NCBI GenBank assembly: GCA_022432975.1
Contig: CM039515.1
Coordinates: 20,587,554-20,651,553 of the forward strand
Length of the DNA stretch: 64,000 nt
From: Begonia masoniana
Taxonomy: Eukaryota > Streptophyta > Magnoliopsida > Cucurbitales > Begoniaceae
Reading direction: 5' to 3'
Below the pieces are notes generated by a model. It did not search any database. It was not told the DNA's origin and saw only the letters and a list, made by a program, of their open reading frames with translations. Below, piece by piece: positions 9,204-19,923 of the stretch. Every line of letters starts with the position of its first letter. The stretch's first letter is position 1. Made by a program: the position numbers and the translations under genes.

Positions 9204-9508
9204 TGTGATGGAATAGGCCTCCATGATGGGCTATGCGGTTGGGCCACTAAGGGGAAACAAAACCAGGAAAACCCGAGCCCAACTCAGTTATGGACCCTCA
9301 ACTGACGTGTCAAATCTGTCAGAAGAGGAGGAAGGAAGCAGATAAAGGCAGCAGAGAGGGGTGTGAGAAGGGTGTGGAATGAATTATCTGTTTTCATATT
9401 AGTTTTCTTTTATCATTTTCTGTAATTATTCTCTTTCATCTTCCTTCTGTAAACGCTTGTGAGAAATACAGACGAGTATTTTCTATCAATACTAGCATTC
9501 TCACAGCA
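9204..9508 (+). repeat. 3' LTR of R1
   Basis: A 305-bp LTR starting TGTGATGG and ending TCTCACAGCA, next to the GAAAG target duplication. It is intact, unlike the 5' copy. Confidence 0.9.
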
Positions 9509-9513
9509 GAAAG

Positions 9514-10257
9514 TTTCAAAGAAAAGCCTAGAGAGTGAACGTAATATCTACAATGTGGATTTTAAAGATTGCAGGGATCTTGTAAACCTGCTGATTAGTC
9601 AAGGTCTTGGAAGGACCTTCAAAGGGTTAAAACCCTTATGTAGCAAGATAATTCATGAATTTTATTGCAACTTGACTCAGAATATCAAAGACTGTGATCA
9701 CTATGATTTTGGGCATGTGTACGTAAGGGGTTTTGTTTTTTAATTTAGTTTATCTGTTATTAACACTTACCTTGGAAGTTTCTGATCTGACTTAGAAGCC
9801 TTTTCTCCTATTTTGATGAGATTATTACTAGCGTCACTGACTTCCCAGCTTCACAACTCTCTGCCAAGTTTGCAATTTTACATAAAATTGTCATAAAGAA
9901 CTGGTTTCCGTCATCTCATGCTACAGGAATAAACAAAAAGATGGTCATACTTCTCTTCAGAATTTAAAATGGTATACAATTCGATATTGGCTTATTCTTC
10001 TTTGATCAGATTATGAAGCATGTCAATGAAAAGCATAAAAGGTCAGCACTACCCTTTCGTTGTTTAATTTTCGGTATTTTATCCTCTTAGCAAACTATAA
10101 TGAGTGATTAAGAAGTGTTCACAATGGATAAAGAAAAAATACTAATTAGCTATAAGCTTCTTACTGGTGAGCATGTGAATGATTTGAAAATTGTTACTGA
10201 GTCTGGAAATATTTCTAAAGTTTGTATATTTTCTCGAACAATTAAAGTAATTGAGAG
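9514..10257 (+). pseudogene. Second part of env-like frame (plant transposon protein domain)
   Basis: Reading resumes at once after R1. Recognisable blocks, in shifting frames, are NVDFKDCRDLVNLLISQGLG, HEFYCNLTQNI, GHVYVRGFVF, INTYLG, KNWFPSSHATGINKKM, DQIMKHVNEKHK and LIFGILSSQQTI. They resemble the domain annotated as putative plant transposon protein, found downstream of pol in SIRE-like copia elements. Stops and frameshifts are numerous. The frame is cut at 10257 by G1 and continues at 34420. The role of this protein in retrotransposons is unknown. Confidence 0.7.
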
Positions 10258-10504
10258 TGTAATGACCCTAACACTGTACCCTTATTTTTCCGTATTATTT
10301 TTTTTTCTTTTTTATAACTTAAAACTTTAAACCTAACGTTTGAGCGAAAATAAAACTTTTAAAGTCGGAATTGAAATCGGTGAATTCTATGTTTATAAAC
10401 CATTTAAACAAAAACTTAAAACAAATTTAAAACAATAAAAAAAACTAAATAACAATCGGCCAATGGAGGGAGGGACAAAAGGGGCATTTGTCCTTGAAAA
10501 ATAA

Positions 10505-10705
10505 GGGGCAATCGATCGCCCATTTCAGGAGATCGATCGCCATAAGTAAAATAGGAGGGATGAACGTTCGCCCCTCAAAGCGGCGAACGATCACCTTGCG
10601 ATTGTTCACCAGGCGATCGATCGCCACCCCTTGGGCGATCGATCGCCACACGCTCTGGATTTTTCCAGAGCGTGGCGAACAGGCTGGGCGATCGGTCCCT
10701 TCATT
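10505..10705. repeat. Cluster of GATCGATC palindromes in G1 LTR
   Basis: At least five sites of the type (G)GCGATCGATCGCC or one-base variants occur in 200 bp, in otherwise AT-rich LTR sequence. The cluster lies about 250-450 bp from the LTR edge next to the primer site in element orientation. Confidence 0.85.
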
Positions 10706-11784
10706 GGGTGATTGATCGCCAAGTCCTCTGGAAATTTATTTCCATAGGACATGCAATCTCTTCCCTCCCTCTTCTTTCTTTCTCCCCAGCATACACACAC
10801 AACACACTCTAAACTAAACATTTAATCACCATTTCATTTCAAACCTCCTACATTGTTCTCATACATTTCTCCATTCAGCCGATCACCCGAAATAAACGAC
10901 TCAAAACACAATTAAAACATAACCCGTTTTCGTAAAAACAAACTGCATGGATATGTTTAAAACTGTACAATTCCTCCTATTTTTCATCACTAACAATTCT
11001 AATGAAAACTTTCCAAAAGAAATTTATAAAACAGGTTTCCAAAACGTTTAAAAACATCAAAACTTCAACCTATCAACTAATCAAATCCAAGCATCCTAAT
11101 ATGTTCAATCTATACAATTTTTTCTACGATCTAACTATCGTATCTCAAAATACCTATACATCTTTTCCCCATAAGTCAAAATACGCGTCAACTGCCCAGT
11201 ACGCTACCACGGGCATTCTTCTTCAACCTGTACAATCATCTGTTAGAGGAAAATCCTCTTCACCTTGCTCTATGTTACCTACACCATGAAGACAACTATG
11301 AGCTAAAAATCTCAGCAAGCTCTACGTAAATGCTAATGCATGATCATGTATGCTCAATGCTAAGAAAACCGTCCATGTCATTCCATTTCAGTACGTGTCA
11401 GTCTTGGTTATCGGGGCCTTTCTCAGTCAGATGGATAGGGCACATCAAGCGGGTAGACAGTCCACACCATCTGAAAGGAGGGAGACCCGCTCACCACGGA
11501 ACGCCAGGTCTGAACCTCTCCCCGAATAACCACCATGCGTTGTTTACTATGATACTTTACTTGCCACATGCATGCAATTCCTTTTCTTTGAAAACAATGC
11601 GTAAATTCGTTTTCACGGCATTTTAAAAACTATGATGCATAAACAGTTCAATACATAATTTAAACATACCTAATAAGTATACCATCAAAACCTCTCAATA
11701 CATCAAAACATCATGACGCGTATCCTATAAAACAATCAAACCTAATCTACCCAACCAAAGCAAAACAATTAAACAAGCAAGCTC

Positions 11785-14420
11785 TGTAACACCCAAGAGA
11801 TTCCTATTACGTGCGTAGCTTAGATTAACCGGTTAGGAGAGTTTAAGGTTATTGTTAAGTGGTTAAGAGTATGGGTATAATGTAAAGCCAAGAAAAAAAA
11901 GAAGAGAATGGTTGACAAGTCAAATCAAATCAAGTTGAAAGTCAAAAGTATTTGGTGTGGAAGTCAAACCAATTAGAACCAATAGAAGGTTAGTGTTAAT
12001 GGGCATTAAAGTGGTGATTCAAGGGAGCATTTGACGTTGGTTTTAATGGAGGAAAAAGGTGGGTGATTTTACAATTTTAAAGAGTTGGGTGGAGAGAAAC
12101 AAAAAGTAAAAGTTGATTTTTTTTATAAATTAGAAAGGGTGAAGGAAAGAAATGTAAAAAGGTCATCCTCTTCCCTTGCCCTCCACGATTTCATTGCAGC
12201 CATTAAAGCCCTTCAAAGCTTCATTCCATCAAGGTTCTTCAAGGGTTTTCAAGGTAAAAATGAGTGGGTTTTGGTTGTATGCCCTTTAGGTGTAGTTTAT
12301 TAGTATTTTGGTGGTGTTTTGTGAAGATTGGTTAGGGTTTTGAAACCCTAGATGGAGAGCTCCGAATTTTGAGTTCCTTGGCTAGTTTATTCTCTAGATT
12401 TAGTGTTTTAATTGTTGAATGTCTTGGGTTAGGTGATTTATGGGGTTAGATTAAAGATTGGAAAGAAGTTACATAAAAACTGATTTTTAACCTAAAGCAC
12501 ACCGGTTCTGTTTTTGCATTTTTGGTTTGGCCAAGTGATTTGTTTGGTTAGTTTAAGTGTTTCAATGGATCGTAGACGTGTAGAGGTTTCTGAATTGGGG
12601 TGGTGCGTCGAAATCCGTTGAAAAACGAGAGAGTTACGACCGTTGGAAGTTAGACGGTCAATTTTGGGGTAAAAACTGAGTTTAGTGTTTTAGGAAGGAA
12701 TTTTGTTGTAGTTTTAGTTAGTTTAGGTTAAGAATTTCCTTAGAATTTGGTAGTAAATATTAAGTTGAGTTTTCGTTATTTTAGGTGATCGAGTGTGTAC
12801 ATTGGTCGGACAAAGTGGACAATTGAAATTCGAGCAGCCAGGTAAGTAGTGGAATTCCTTCGTTTTGCCCTCGGGCCTACACCACGGAACGGTAGGATTT
12901 TTGTTTGATTGTTGTTACTTGATTTATTTATGTTAAGCACGTGTTGAGTATCGTTACGAAAATGAGTTTGTGCATGACGTGAAAGGTGAGTGTGAAACCT
13001 AACAAGAAAGATTAAGCAAAATAAAGTTGAGTAGAGTCTCCAGGTTAGGCAAGTTGCCGGGGAGGCACTTGTAACATGCCGGGGAGGCATTTTTGCCGGG
13101 GAGGCACTTGTAATATGCCGGGGAGGCATTTTGCAGGGGAGGCAGTGAGTTCGGACTCTACTCGAGATATAAAGTTGAAAATACGTAAGTGCTGTTGGAG
13201 GAGATTGTGTGCTGCCGTCCAATGGGGGGGACCCGGGCTTGAGCTGGCCGATCTTGCTCTGTGGGTCAAGGCGTGGCCGTCCAATGAGCGGGGAGCTCAG
13301 ATGTGTGCCTACTTGATTCACGGGTGAAAGTGGAAAGATTTAATAAAACGAAAGCAAATCAAAAACAACAGAGTGAGTAGAGACTGCATGTGTTAGGGCG
13401 GTGTGAGTGCATCGTGCATATTGTATTTCTTTTCCCTACTTGCTAAGCGTAAGCTTACGTGTGTGTGCGTGTTCTGTGGTGTAGGTGACGAGTTCATTAC
13501 AGGTGAAGTAGATGTGACAGCCGAGGACTAGGCCGCAGTCGGAGGTGTACGGGGTGCGCGGGTGCAGGTTATTGTCGGGGCGTCTCGGCTACTGTCTTCC
13601 TCGGAAAGTGTGGGAGGTGTAAGTTTTGTGGTAGATAGTTTGTTTAGTAAGTGTTTTGTATTTTGAGATAAAAAGAAAAGTGGAAACCTTAGGAAGTTTT
13701 AGTACGGGTATTTATAAATGTTTTCGCAATGGTTTTTAAAGTGGTGGTTGTATTTGGGGAATTTTAATTATATGTTCCCGGGTTTTAAATTGCAGGTTTT
13801 GGTTTACATAAATTTAGGTGTTATGCTGTTCGTTTTGATGTTAAAACAAACGACGTCGGGTTTAAGTTAGCTATTTTATTAATATTCGTTTCATGTCGGT
13901 TTTTCTAATATTTTTACGGGAGTTGAAGATTTGGGAGTCGGGGAGGTATGGTTAAAGTTTCGGGATTTTTGGAGGTGTTCGGGGTGGAGAAATATGAGAA
14001 AATGAGAGGAAAGGTTAAAACGGGCATTTTGAAGGGTTTTTGGTTGAGAAAAACCCGAGCCGGCCCGATCGATCGGGCTCGGGGCGCGACCGATCGTGGG
14101 TGGGATGTTTTTGGGTGAAAATGGCCCTAGCATGCCCGATCGATCGGGCTAAAATCGCGATCGATCGCGGCTGGGCACGCACGGGGCGCGCAGCGCGCGC
14201 CAATTTTTTTAAATTTCTCCCTATTTCTACAATATTTTGACCCGACATTTTCTGACGTATTTTAAACGTATTTTGGGCCCGTTTTCCAATACATTTCGAG
14301 GGTTCGAAAAACCTGAAAATGACTCGTAAAATTTACGAAAAATTATTTTTAACGTCATTTTAAACGCGGGGTTGGTTAGCAAAGTGACGCACCGAGCCGG
14401 GGCGGGTTCGGGGCGTTACA
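11785..14420 (+). mobile_element. Solo LTR S2 inside G1 LTR
   Basis: A 2636-bp LTR starts TGTAACACCCAAG and ends TTCGGGGCGTTACA, with target duplication AGCTC on both sides (11780-11784, 14421-14425). No interior remains. It has a GCCGGGGAGGCA minisatellite at 13050-13145, a box GGCCTACACCACGGAACGGTAGG (split in G1 and S1 as well) at about 12870, and a palindromic CCCGATCGATCGGGC/CGCGATCGATCGCG block at 14065-14170 followed by a GCGCGC run. A reverse, truncated relative lies at 35284. Confidence 0.92.
13050..13145 (+). repeat. Short minisatellite in S2 (GCCGGGGAGGCA units)
   Basis: About four to five units of GCCGGGGAGGCA(C/T)TT with variable spacers. It sits at a position similar to the large minisatellite in G2 LTRs. 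Confidence 0.75.
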
Positions 14421-15049
14421 AGCTCCAACAATCCTCAACAACCAAACTAGACATATGGTGTAGGCCAATCAGCCACAGTAAGTTACGAGAACTTACCTGT
14501 CGTCCGTTGCAACTCTAGCTCCGTCCACGAGCGTTGTTCACCTAAGGCAAATTCACCACAATTGTCGTTAATACGAGTTTAAATCGTTGAACGTCCGAAC
14601 TAACGAAACTTCAACTAAAGAAGTTTCCTAGTGTTCTAATTTAACTAATCGAGGCATTTTATCGAGTAACTTGCGCTCGACACGTCAAAACCTCCATTAA
14701 CGAGTTTTTCCAAAAACCCCTAAAATCCTCAAACTTTAACATTTCTCACAAATCGACTTAACTTCGTCCAATAACGTTCAATACATCCATTATATCCATA
14801 TATACAGTAAATCTATCAATTTCAAACCCTAAATCACGTTTTTAACGAAACCCTAAACAAACCCTAATCGTTTAAACTCCGTAAAAATCGAAATAAACTT
14901 TCCTAAAACCTTAGTATTGTACCTAGGGTCGGGATTGGGGTAGATATCGCAAAGAATCGAGACGATCGGAGTGGAGATCGGTCGCCGGCGTGAGGAATCG
15001 CCGTGAGAGGCGATGAAAATCGCCGTGAGAGGCGATGAAAATCGCCTGA

Positions 15050-15095
<46 letters not shown>

Positions 15096-15534
15096 CTCGC
15101 GTAAGTGTGAGGGAGGAAGAAGAGAAATATTGTTTTAATTAAATTTGAGTTGGCAAATTACCATTATGCCCTTCCTTTGATTTTCTATTTGTTTCGTCCT
15201 TCGTTTCGTTAATTAGCTAACGATTCGGTTTCTCCTAACTCTCTTATTTCACCAATAATTCCAACTTATTATCAGGGTTCCTTTAAAGCTGTCCGTTTGC
15301 AAAATGGACCTCGGTTACTATTTTTACCACAACATCTTTTAAATTACGAGAAACGTAATTTTCGTAAAATTAGCGTCACAACTCCTAAAATTCCTGAAAT
15401 TTTCTAAAAATCCATATTAATTATTAGGATCGTAGTAACGCTTTCTTTTCGCAAAATGGACTTGATTTGACATAATTACAAAAATGCTATTCATTATCGA
15501 AAAATTGAAAACCCTTCGAAAATCGGGTGTTACA

Positions 15535-16210
15535 TTCTACCCACCTTAATTGAAATTTTGTCCTCAAAATTTGACTTAACTTGTAGTCCTTGATATTAAC
15601 GTCTCATGTCTTGCGGCCCAATACCTTGATTTACAATCGCTCCGTTCTTTTAAGCTTCTCTCCCCTATTTCTCTAAAAGTTTTGAATTTTATCTCTACTT
15701 ACGGTCACTCTTTATATTCCCTATTCTCAATTGGATCGTACACGTCCTTACTCAAGTATTGAGTATAACGAATCTCCAAATCTCAAATCAATTTTTCCAA
15801 CGGCATACTTTGTTACCTTAATATTTGCGTAAGCATCGTCTTTCACTTAATTACCCACAGATTAGATCTCCTAGTAATTCAACTCTTCAAAGTTCTTTCT
15901 CATCGACGTCTTTCCTTAGTTGTCCCTTTATATCAGAGCTATGCTAAGGTTTCCTAATGTCAACTAGATTACATGCCAAGAATTTCTTTCAACTCCTAGG
16001 CTGTAACTTAACTTAATATAATTTCATCGATTTCGTCCGCAGTCGGTTTGTACACCAACTCAATTTTCACTTTAACCTCCTAACCATAATCCTTACTTTC
16101 AATTGGCCTAAACAAGTCCTCGCTTACGCATCAAACCTTGCCAAGTTTTCTAAGCCCTCCATCAACGATCTCTAACTGTGTACTCGACACCTAACGAATT
16201 GAGCACGCGT
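15535..16210 (-). other. Degenerate 3' interior of G1
   Basis: Begins TTCTACCCACCTTAATTGAAATTTTGTCCTC on the + strand, which is the usual sequence at the 3' end of the interior of these gypsy elements, as in G2 and G4. No pol motif is readable in the rest. Confidence 0.6.
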
Positions 16211-16648
16211 TGTCACGACCCTTACTCGTATCCTAGTAATTTTTTTTTTTTATATACGTACAAACTCTAAGTCTGACTTTCGTGTGGAAATAAAACTTTT
16301 AAAGTCGGAATTGAAAATTATTAACAGTGTATGAAAACTACCTTAGAAACCATCCAATATAATCTTAAATTCATTAAATTAAACAATTAAAAACTAAAAG
16401 GAAATAATTAAAATCTTTATATTTTTTTTTTTAAGGCGCCAGAACAGGTGGCGATGAAATCGCCAGAAAACTGGCGATTGATCGCCCTTTGGTGATTGCT
16501 CCTGGCGAACAATCGCCCCTGGGCGATCGCTTACCACGCCTGGCAATCGCCTCTCCAGCGATTGCCAGGCAGAGGGAGAGGCGATTGCTCACCTCCAAGA
16601 GGCGAGCAATCGCCATGCTCTCTGGATTTCTCCAGAGAGCACGGCCAT

Positions 16649-16669
16649 CCCCCCCCCCCCCCCCCCCCC
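16649..16669 (+). repeat. 21-base poly(C) run
   Basis: An uninterrupted C run inside a C/T-rich tract of the G2 3' LTR. The length may be unreliable in the assembly. Confidence 0.9.
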
Positions 16670-17305
16670 TCCCTCTTTCCTTTTTCCTCCTTTCTTCTTT
16701 CCTTTTCTTCATCCATCACACTGCATTCCTCATTTAAACACAAAACTCATAACACACGAACTCTTCACTTTTCTCACTCTTTTTCACACAATCTTCTCAT
16801 ACCTCCATAAAATACACTCCAAACACGACATTTACTCAAATGCTCAAAGCCGACACAATGCACATTAAACATAATCAAATTTCGTAAAAATGAACCGCGT
16901 GGTTCCGTTTAAAAGTTTAACGTTTCCTTCCTGTTTGAAAAAACATCAAAAACACTACAAAATTCAATATAGTATCTGTTCAGTCATCAAACATCCTAAA
17001 ACGTATCAAAATCTACGATAAATCTATCTAATCCATAATTAACCCAAACATTACCAAAACTCTCAAAATCATCTAACCATGAGTCATCCAGCCTAGCCAA
17101 AACACGCTCCGCCGCCACGAGCTCCGCCCATCAACCGACTACGCTTGGTCATCATAAGGAGGTTCCTCACCTTCGTTCTCGTCACCTACATCATACGATA
17201 AATACATTAAGCCTAATGCTTAGTAAAGAGTGTGCTAAACATAACATTACATATATGCATGACATTTGTAAAACAATTTCGTTTCGTTTCGTTAAACCAT
17301 TTTCT

Positions 17306-17410
17306 GGCCCCGTGAGAATCATAACTTGCCCCGTGAGAATCATAACTTGCCCCGTGAGAAAACACATGACTTGCCCCATGAGAAACATACAACTTGCCCC
17401 GTGAGAAACA
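17306..17410 (+). repeat. Short native minisatellite of G2 3' LTR
   Basis: About five units built on CTTGCCCCGTGAGAA, in the 21-bp (AATCATAACTT), 23-bp (AAACATACAACTT) and 24-bp (AAAACACATGACTT) forms. The flank ACATACATCATTCGGAATTC is shared with the 5' LTR array end at 26100. Confidence 0.85.
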
Positions 17411-17568
17411 TACATCATTCGGAATTCATGATTGTTCGTTAATTCGATATTTCATAAAACATGCTCATAAATAGTTCGTATGCACTTTAATAAACATGAT
17501 ACATGAGGAACGACATACGTAGAAGACATATCGAAAACGATCACTAACCAATCGCTAAGGCCCAGAAT

Positions 17569-18912
17569 CATAACTTGCCCCGTGAGAATCATAACTTGCC
17601 CCGTGAGAATCATAACTTGCCCCGTGAGAATCATAACTTGCCCCGTGAGAATCATAACTTGCCCCGTGAGAATCATAACTTGCCCCGTGAGAATCATAAC
17701 TTGCCCCGTGAGAATCATAACTTGCCCCGTGAGAATCATAACTTGCCCCGTGAGAATCATAACTTGCCCCGTGAGAATCATAACTTGCCCCGTGAGAATC
17801 ATAACTTGCCCCGTGAGAATCATAACTTGCCCCGTGAGAATCATAACTTGCCCCGTGAGAATCATAACTTGCCCCGTGAGAATCATAACTTGCCCCGTGA
17901 GAATCATAACTTGCCCCGTGAGAATCATAACTTGCCCCGTGAGAATCATAACTTGCCCCGTGAGAATCATAACTTGCCCCGTGAGAATCATAACTTGCCC
18001 CGTGAGAATCATAACTTGCCCCGTGAGAATCATAACTTGCCCCGTGAGAATCATAACTTGCCCCGTGAGAATCATAACTTGCCCCGTGAGAATCATAACT
18101 TGCCCCGTGAGAATCATAACTTGCCCCGTGAGAATCATAACTTGCCCCGTGAGAATCATAACTTGCCCCGTGAGAATCATAACTTGCCCCGTGAGAATCA
18201 TAACTTGCCCCGTGAGAATCATAACTTGCCCCGTGAGAATCATAACTTGCCCCGTGAGAATCATAACTTGCCCCGTGAGAATCATAACTTGCCCCGTGAG
18301 AATCATAACTTGCCCCGTGAGAATCATAACTTGCCCCGTGAGAATCATAACTTGCCCCGTGAGAATCATAACTTGCCCCGTGAGAATCATAACTTGCCCC
18401 GTGAGAATCATAACTTGCCCCGTGAGAATCATAACTTGCCCCGTGAGAATCATAACTTGCCCCGTGAGAATCATAACTTGCCCCGTGAGAATCATAACTT
18501 GCCCCGTGAGAATCATAACTTGCCCCGTGAGAATCATAACTTGCCCCGTGAGAATCATAACTTGCCCCGTGAGAATCATAACTTGCCCCGTGAGAATCAT
18601 AACTTGCCCCGTGAGAATCATAACTTGCCCCGTGAGAATCATAACTTGCCCCGTGAGAATCATAACTTGCCCCGTGAGAATCATAACTTGCCCCGTGAGA
18701 ATCATAACTTGCCCCGTGAGAATCATAACTTGCCCCGTGAGAATCATAACTTGCCCCGTGAGAATCATAACTTGCCCCGTGAGAATCATAACTTGCCCCG
18801 TGAGAATCATAACTTGCCCCGTGAGAATCATAACTTGCCCCGTGAGAATCATAACTTGCCCCGTGAGAATCATAACTTGCCCCGTGAGAATCATAACTTG
18901 CCCCGTGAGAAT
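17569..18912 (+). repeat. Perfect 21-bp tandem array, 64 copies
   Basis: 1344 bp equals exactly 64 copies of a 21-bp unit (CATAACTTGCCCCGTGAGAA plus T) without a single difference on reading. A 22-bp stretch, ATCACTAACCAATCGCTAAG plus GC, is present on both sides (about 17540 and 18911). Long frames through the array on both strands are consequences of a unit length divisible by three and are not genes. Confidence 0.95.
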
Positions 18913-19923
18913 CACTAACCAATCGCTAAGGCACTACTTTAAGCTACTCGTCTTACCACTAATCCCTGTAACTACCTAATTTCATCACAACCCACATTAT
19001 CAACATCGTTACGACGTAGGGCCTTAGTGGCCGGAAAAACCTAACACTCACTTACCTGGCGTCCTAGATATGCTGAGCACCGTCCTTTGAGCTTGGGTTA
19101 CCTAGGGCATTTAACAACACATCATTAATATCGACTCTCAAACATCAAATCTAAACAAATCGACGTCTCGAGCTAGGACAAATTCTTCTAAAAGCTCTAA
19201 TTCACTTCATTCGGGCATTTCATCGAGCATTTGGTGCTCACTAACTTCTAGCCCTCATTAATGGTGTCCAACCACATTTCAACAACCTAAACTTTAACTC
19301 TAAACAACTACAAACATCATAAATTTATCAAACTCACTCAAATAACCACCATTATATCATCAATGAGTAATAAATTAACAACCCTATCGATTTCTAACAA
19401 AATCCATAAATTTCTTCACAAACCCTAAATCAAAACCACTCCAAAAACGACTACCAACTTGACTAAAGCATAGAGCTTACTTGGAGGGTTGATTTGTTGA
19501 AGAAACTTGAAGGAAATCCGCCAAGAACGGAGGAGTAGATCGATCGTTGGAGGATTGGCGATGAAAGAGAGAAAGAAAATCGCCAAAGGGGAGAAGGGAA
19601 TCGCGTAGGGAAGAAGAAATGAGGGACGAAAGAGAGAGAAAGCCCTTTTTAGTTAAAATATTTGACTTTCTAAATTACCTAATTGCCCTTAGTTAATTTC
19701 ATAACTTAAATCATTATTTCATCCATCGATTTAACTTCTCCAAAATTTCCTTATTCCTCCAAATATTTCTATTTATTCTTAGGGCTCTAACGAAACTTCT
19801 CATTGGCCATTTGGACTTAATTTATTATTTCTACGAATTATCACTCTATATTTTAAAATTCTAAACTTATGGCTCGAAATCCTTAAAACGAAATTTCTGG
19901 GTGTTACATCCTACCCTCCTTAT

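Larger units (their letters stand above)
3663..9508 (+). mobile_element. R1: non-autonomous LTR retrotransposon carrying captured host gene fragments
   Basis: The element is bounded by GAAAG target duplications (3658-3662, 9509-9513). The 5' LTR starts TGTCATGG and the 3' LTR starts TGTGATGG; both end in TCTCACA(A/G)CA. A tRNA-Met primer site follows the 5' LTR and a purine tract precedes the 3' LTR. The interior (6071-9203) has a short gag-like start but no protease, reverse transcriptase, RNase H or integrase. In their place lie sense-oriented, intron-free stretches of BAG, HSP70, guanylate-binding protein, YSL transporter and SF3B1 genes, abutting each other. This resembles transducing elements such as maize Bs1. 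Movement must have relied on another element's enzymes. A solo LTR later landed in its 5' LTR. Confidence 0.9.
10258..15534 (-). repeat. 3' LTR of G1, split by solo LTR S2
   Basis: LTR sequence is at 10258-11784 and 14426-15534. It has a GC-rich palindromic block (10505-10705, many GGCGATCGATCGCC-like units), a pyrimidine tract near 10760, and a box at 11395-11530 shared with G3 in reverse. It also has a (GA)n run at 15050-15095 after two copies of a 22-bp ATCGCCGTGAGAGGCGATGA-containing unit; the right LTR has a single copy. Confidence 0.88.
16211..19908 (-). repeat. 3' LTR of G2
   Basis: Contains the palindromic GCGATTGATCGCC block (16440-16640), a 21-base C run (16649-16669) in a pyrimidine-rich stretch, a short native minisatellite (17306-17410), and a second, perfect 64-copy array (17569-18912) at a site where the other LTR has none. 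Confidence 0.9.

Noticed and set aside
10445..10821. Overlapping frames on both strands with repeated AID/RSIA motifs
   Set aside because: Produced by the GATCGATC palindromes of the G1 LTR.
12776..13327. Frames of 79-181 codons in S2
   Set aside because: Lie in a solo LTR and include its minisatellite; no known domain.
16431..16810. Pro-rich and Gly-rich frames
   Set aside because: Produced by the poly(C) and pyrimidine tract in the G2 LTR.
17452..18979. Four open frames of 447-487 codons on both strands
   Set aside because: They are readings of a 21-bp tandem repeat, whose length is a multiple of three; no gene.
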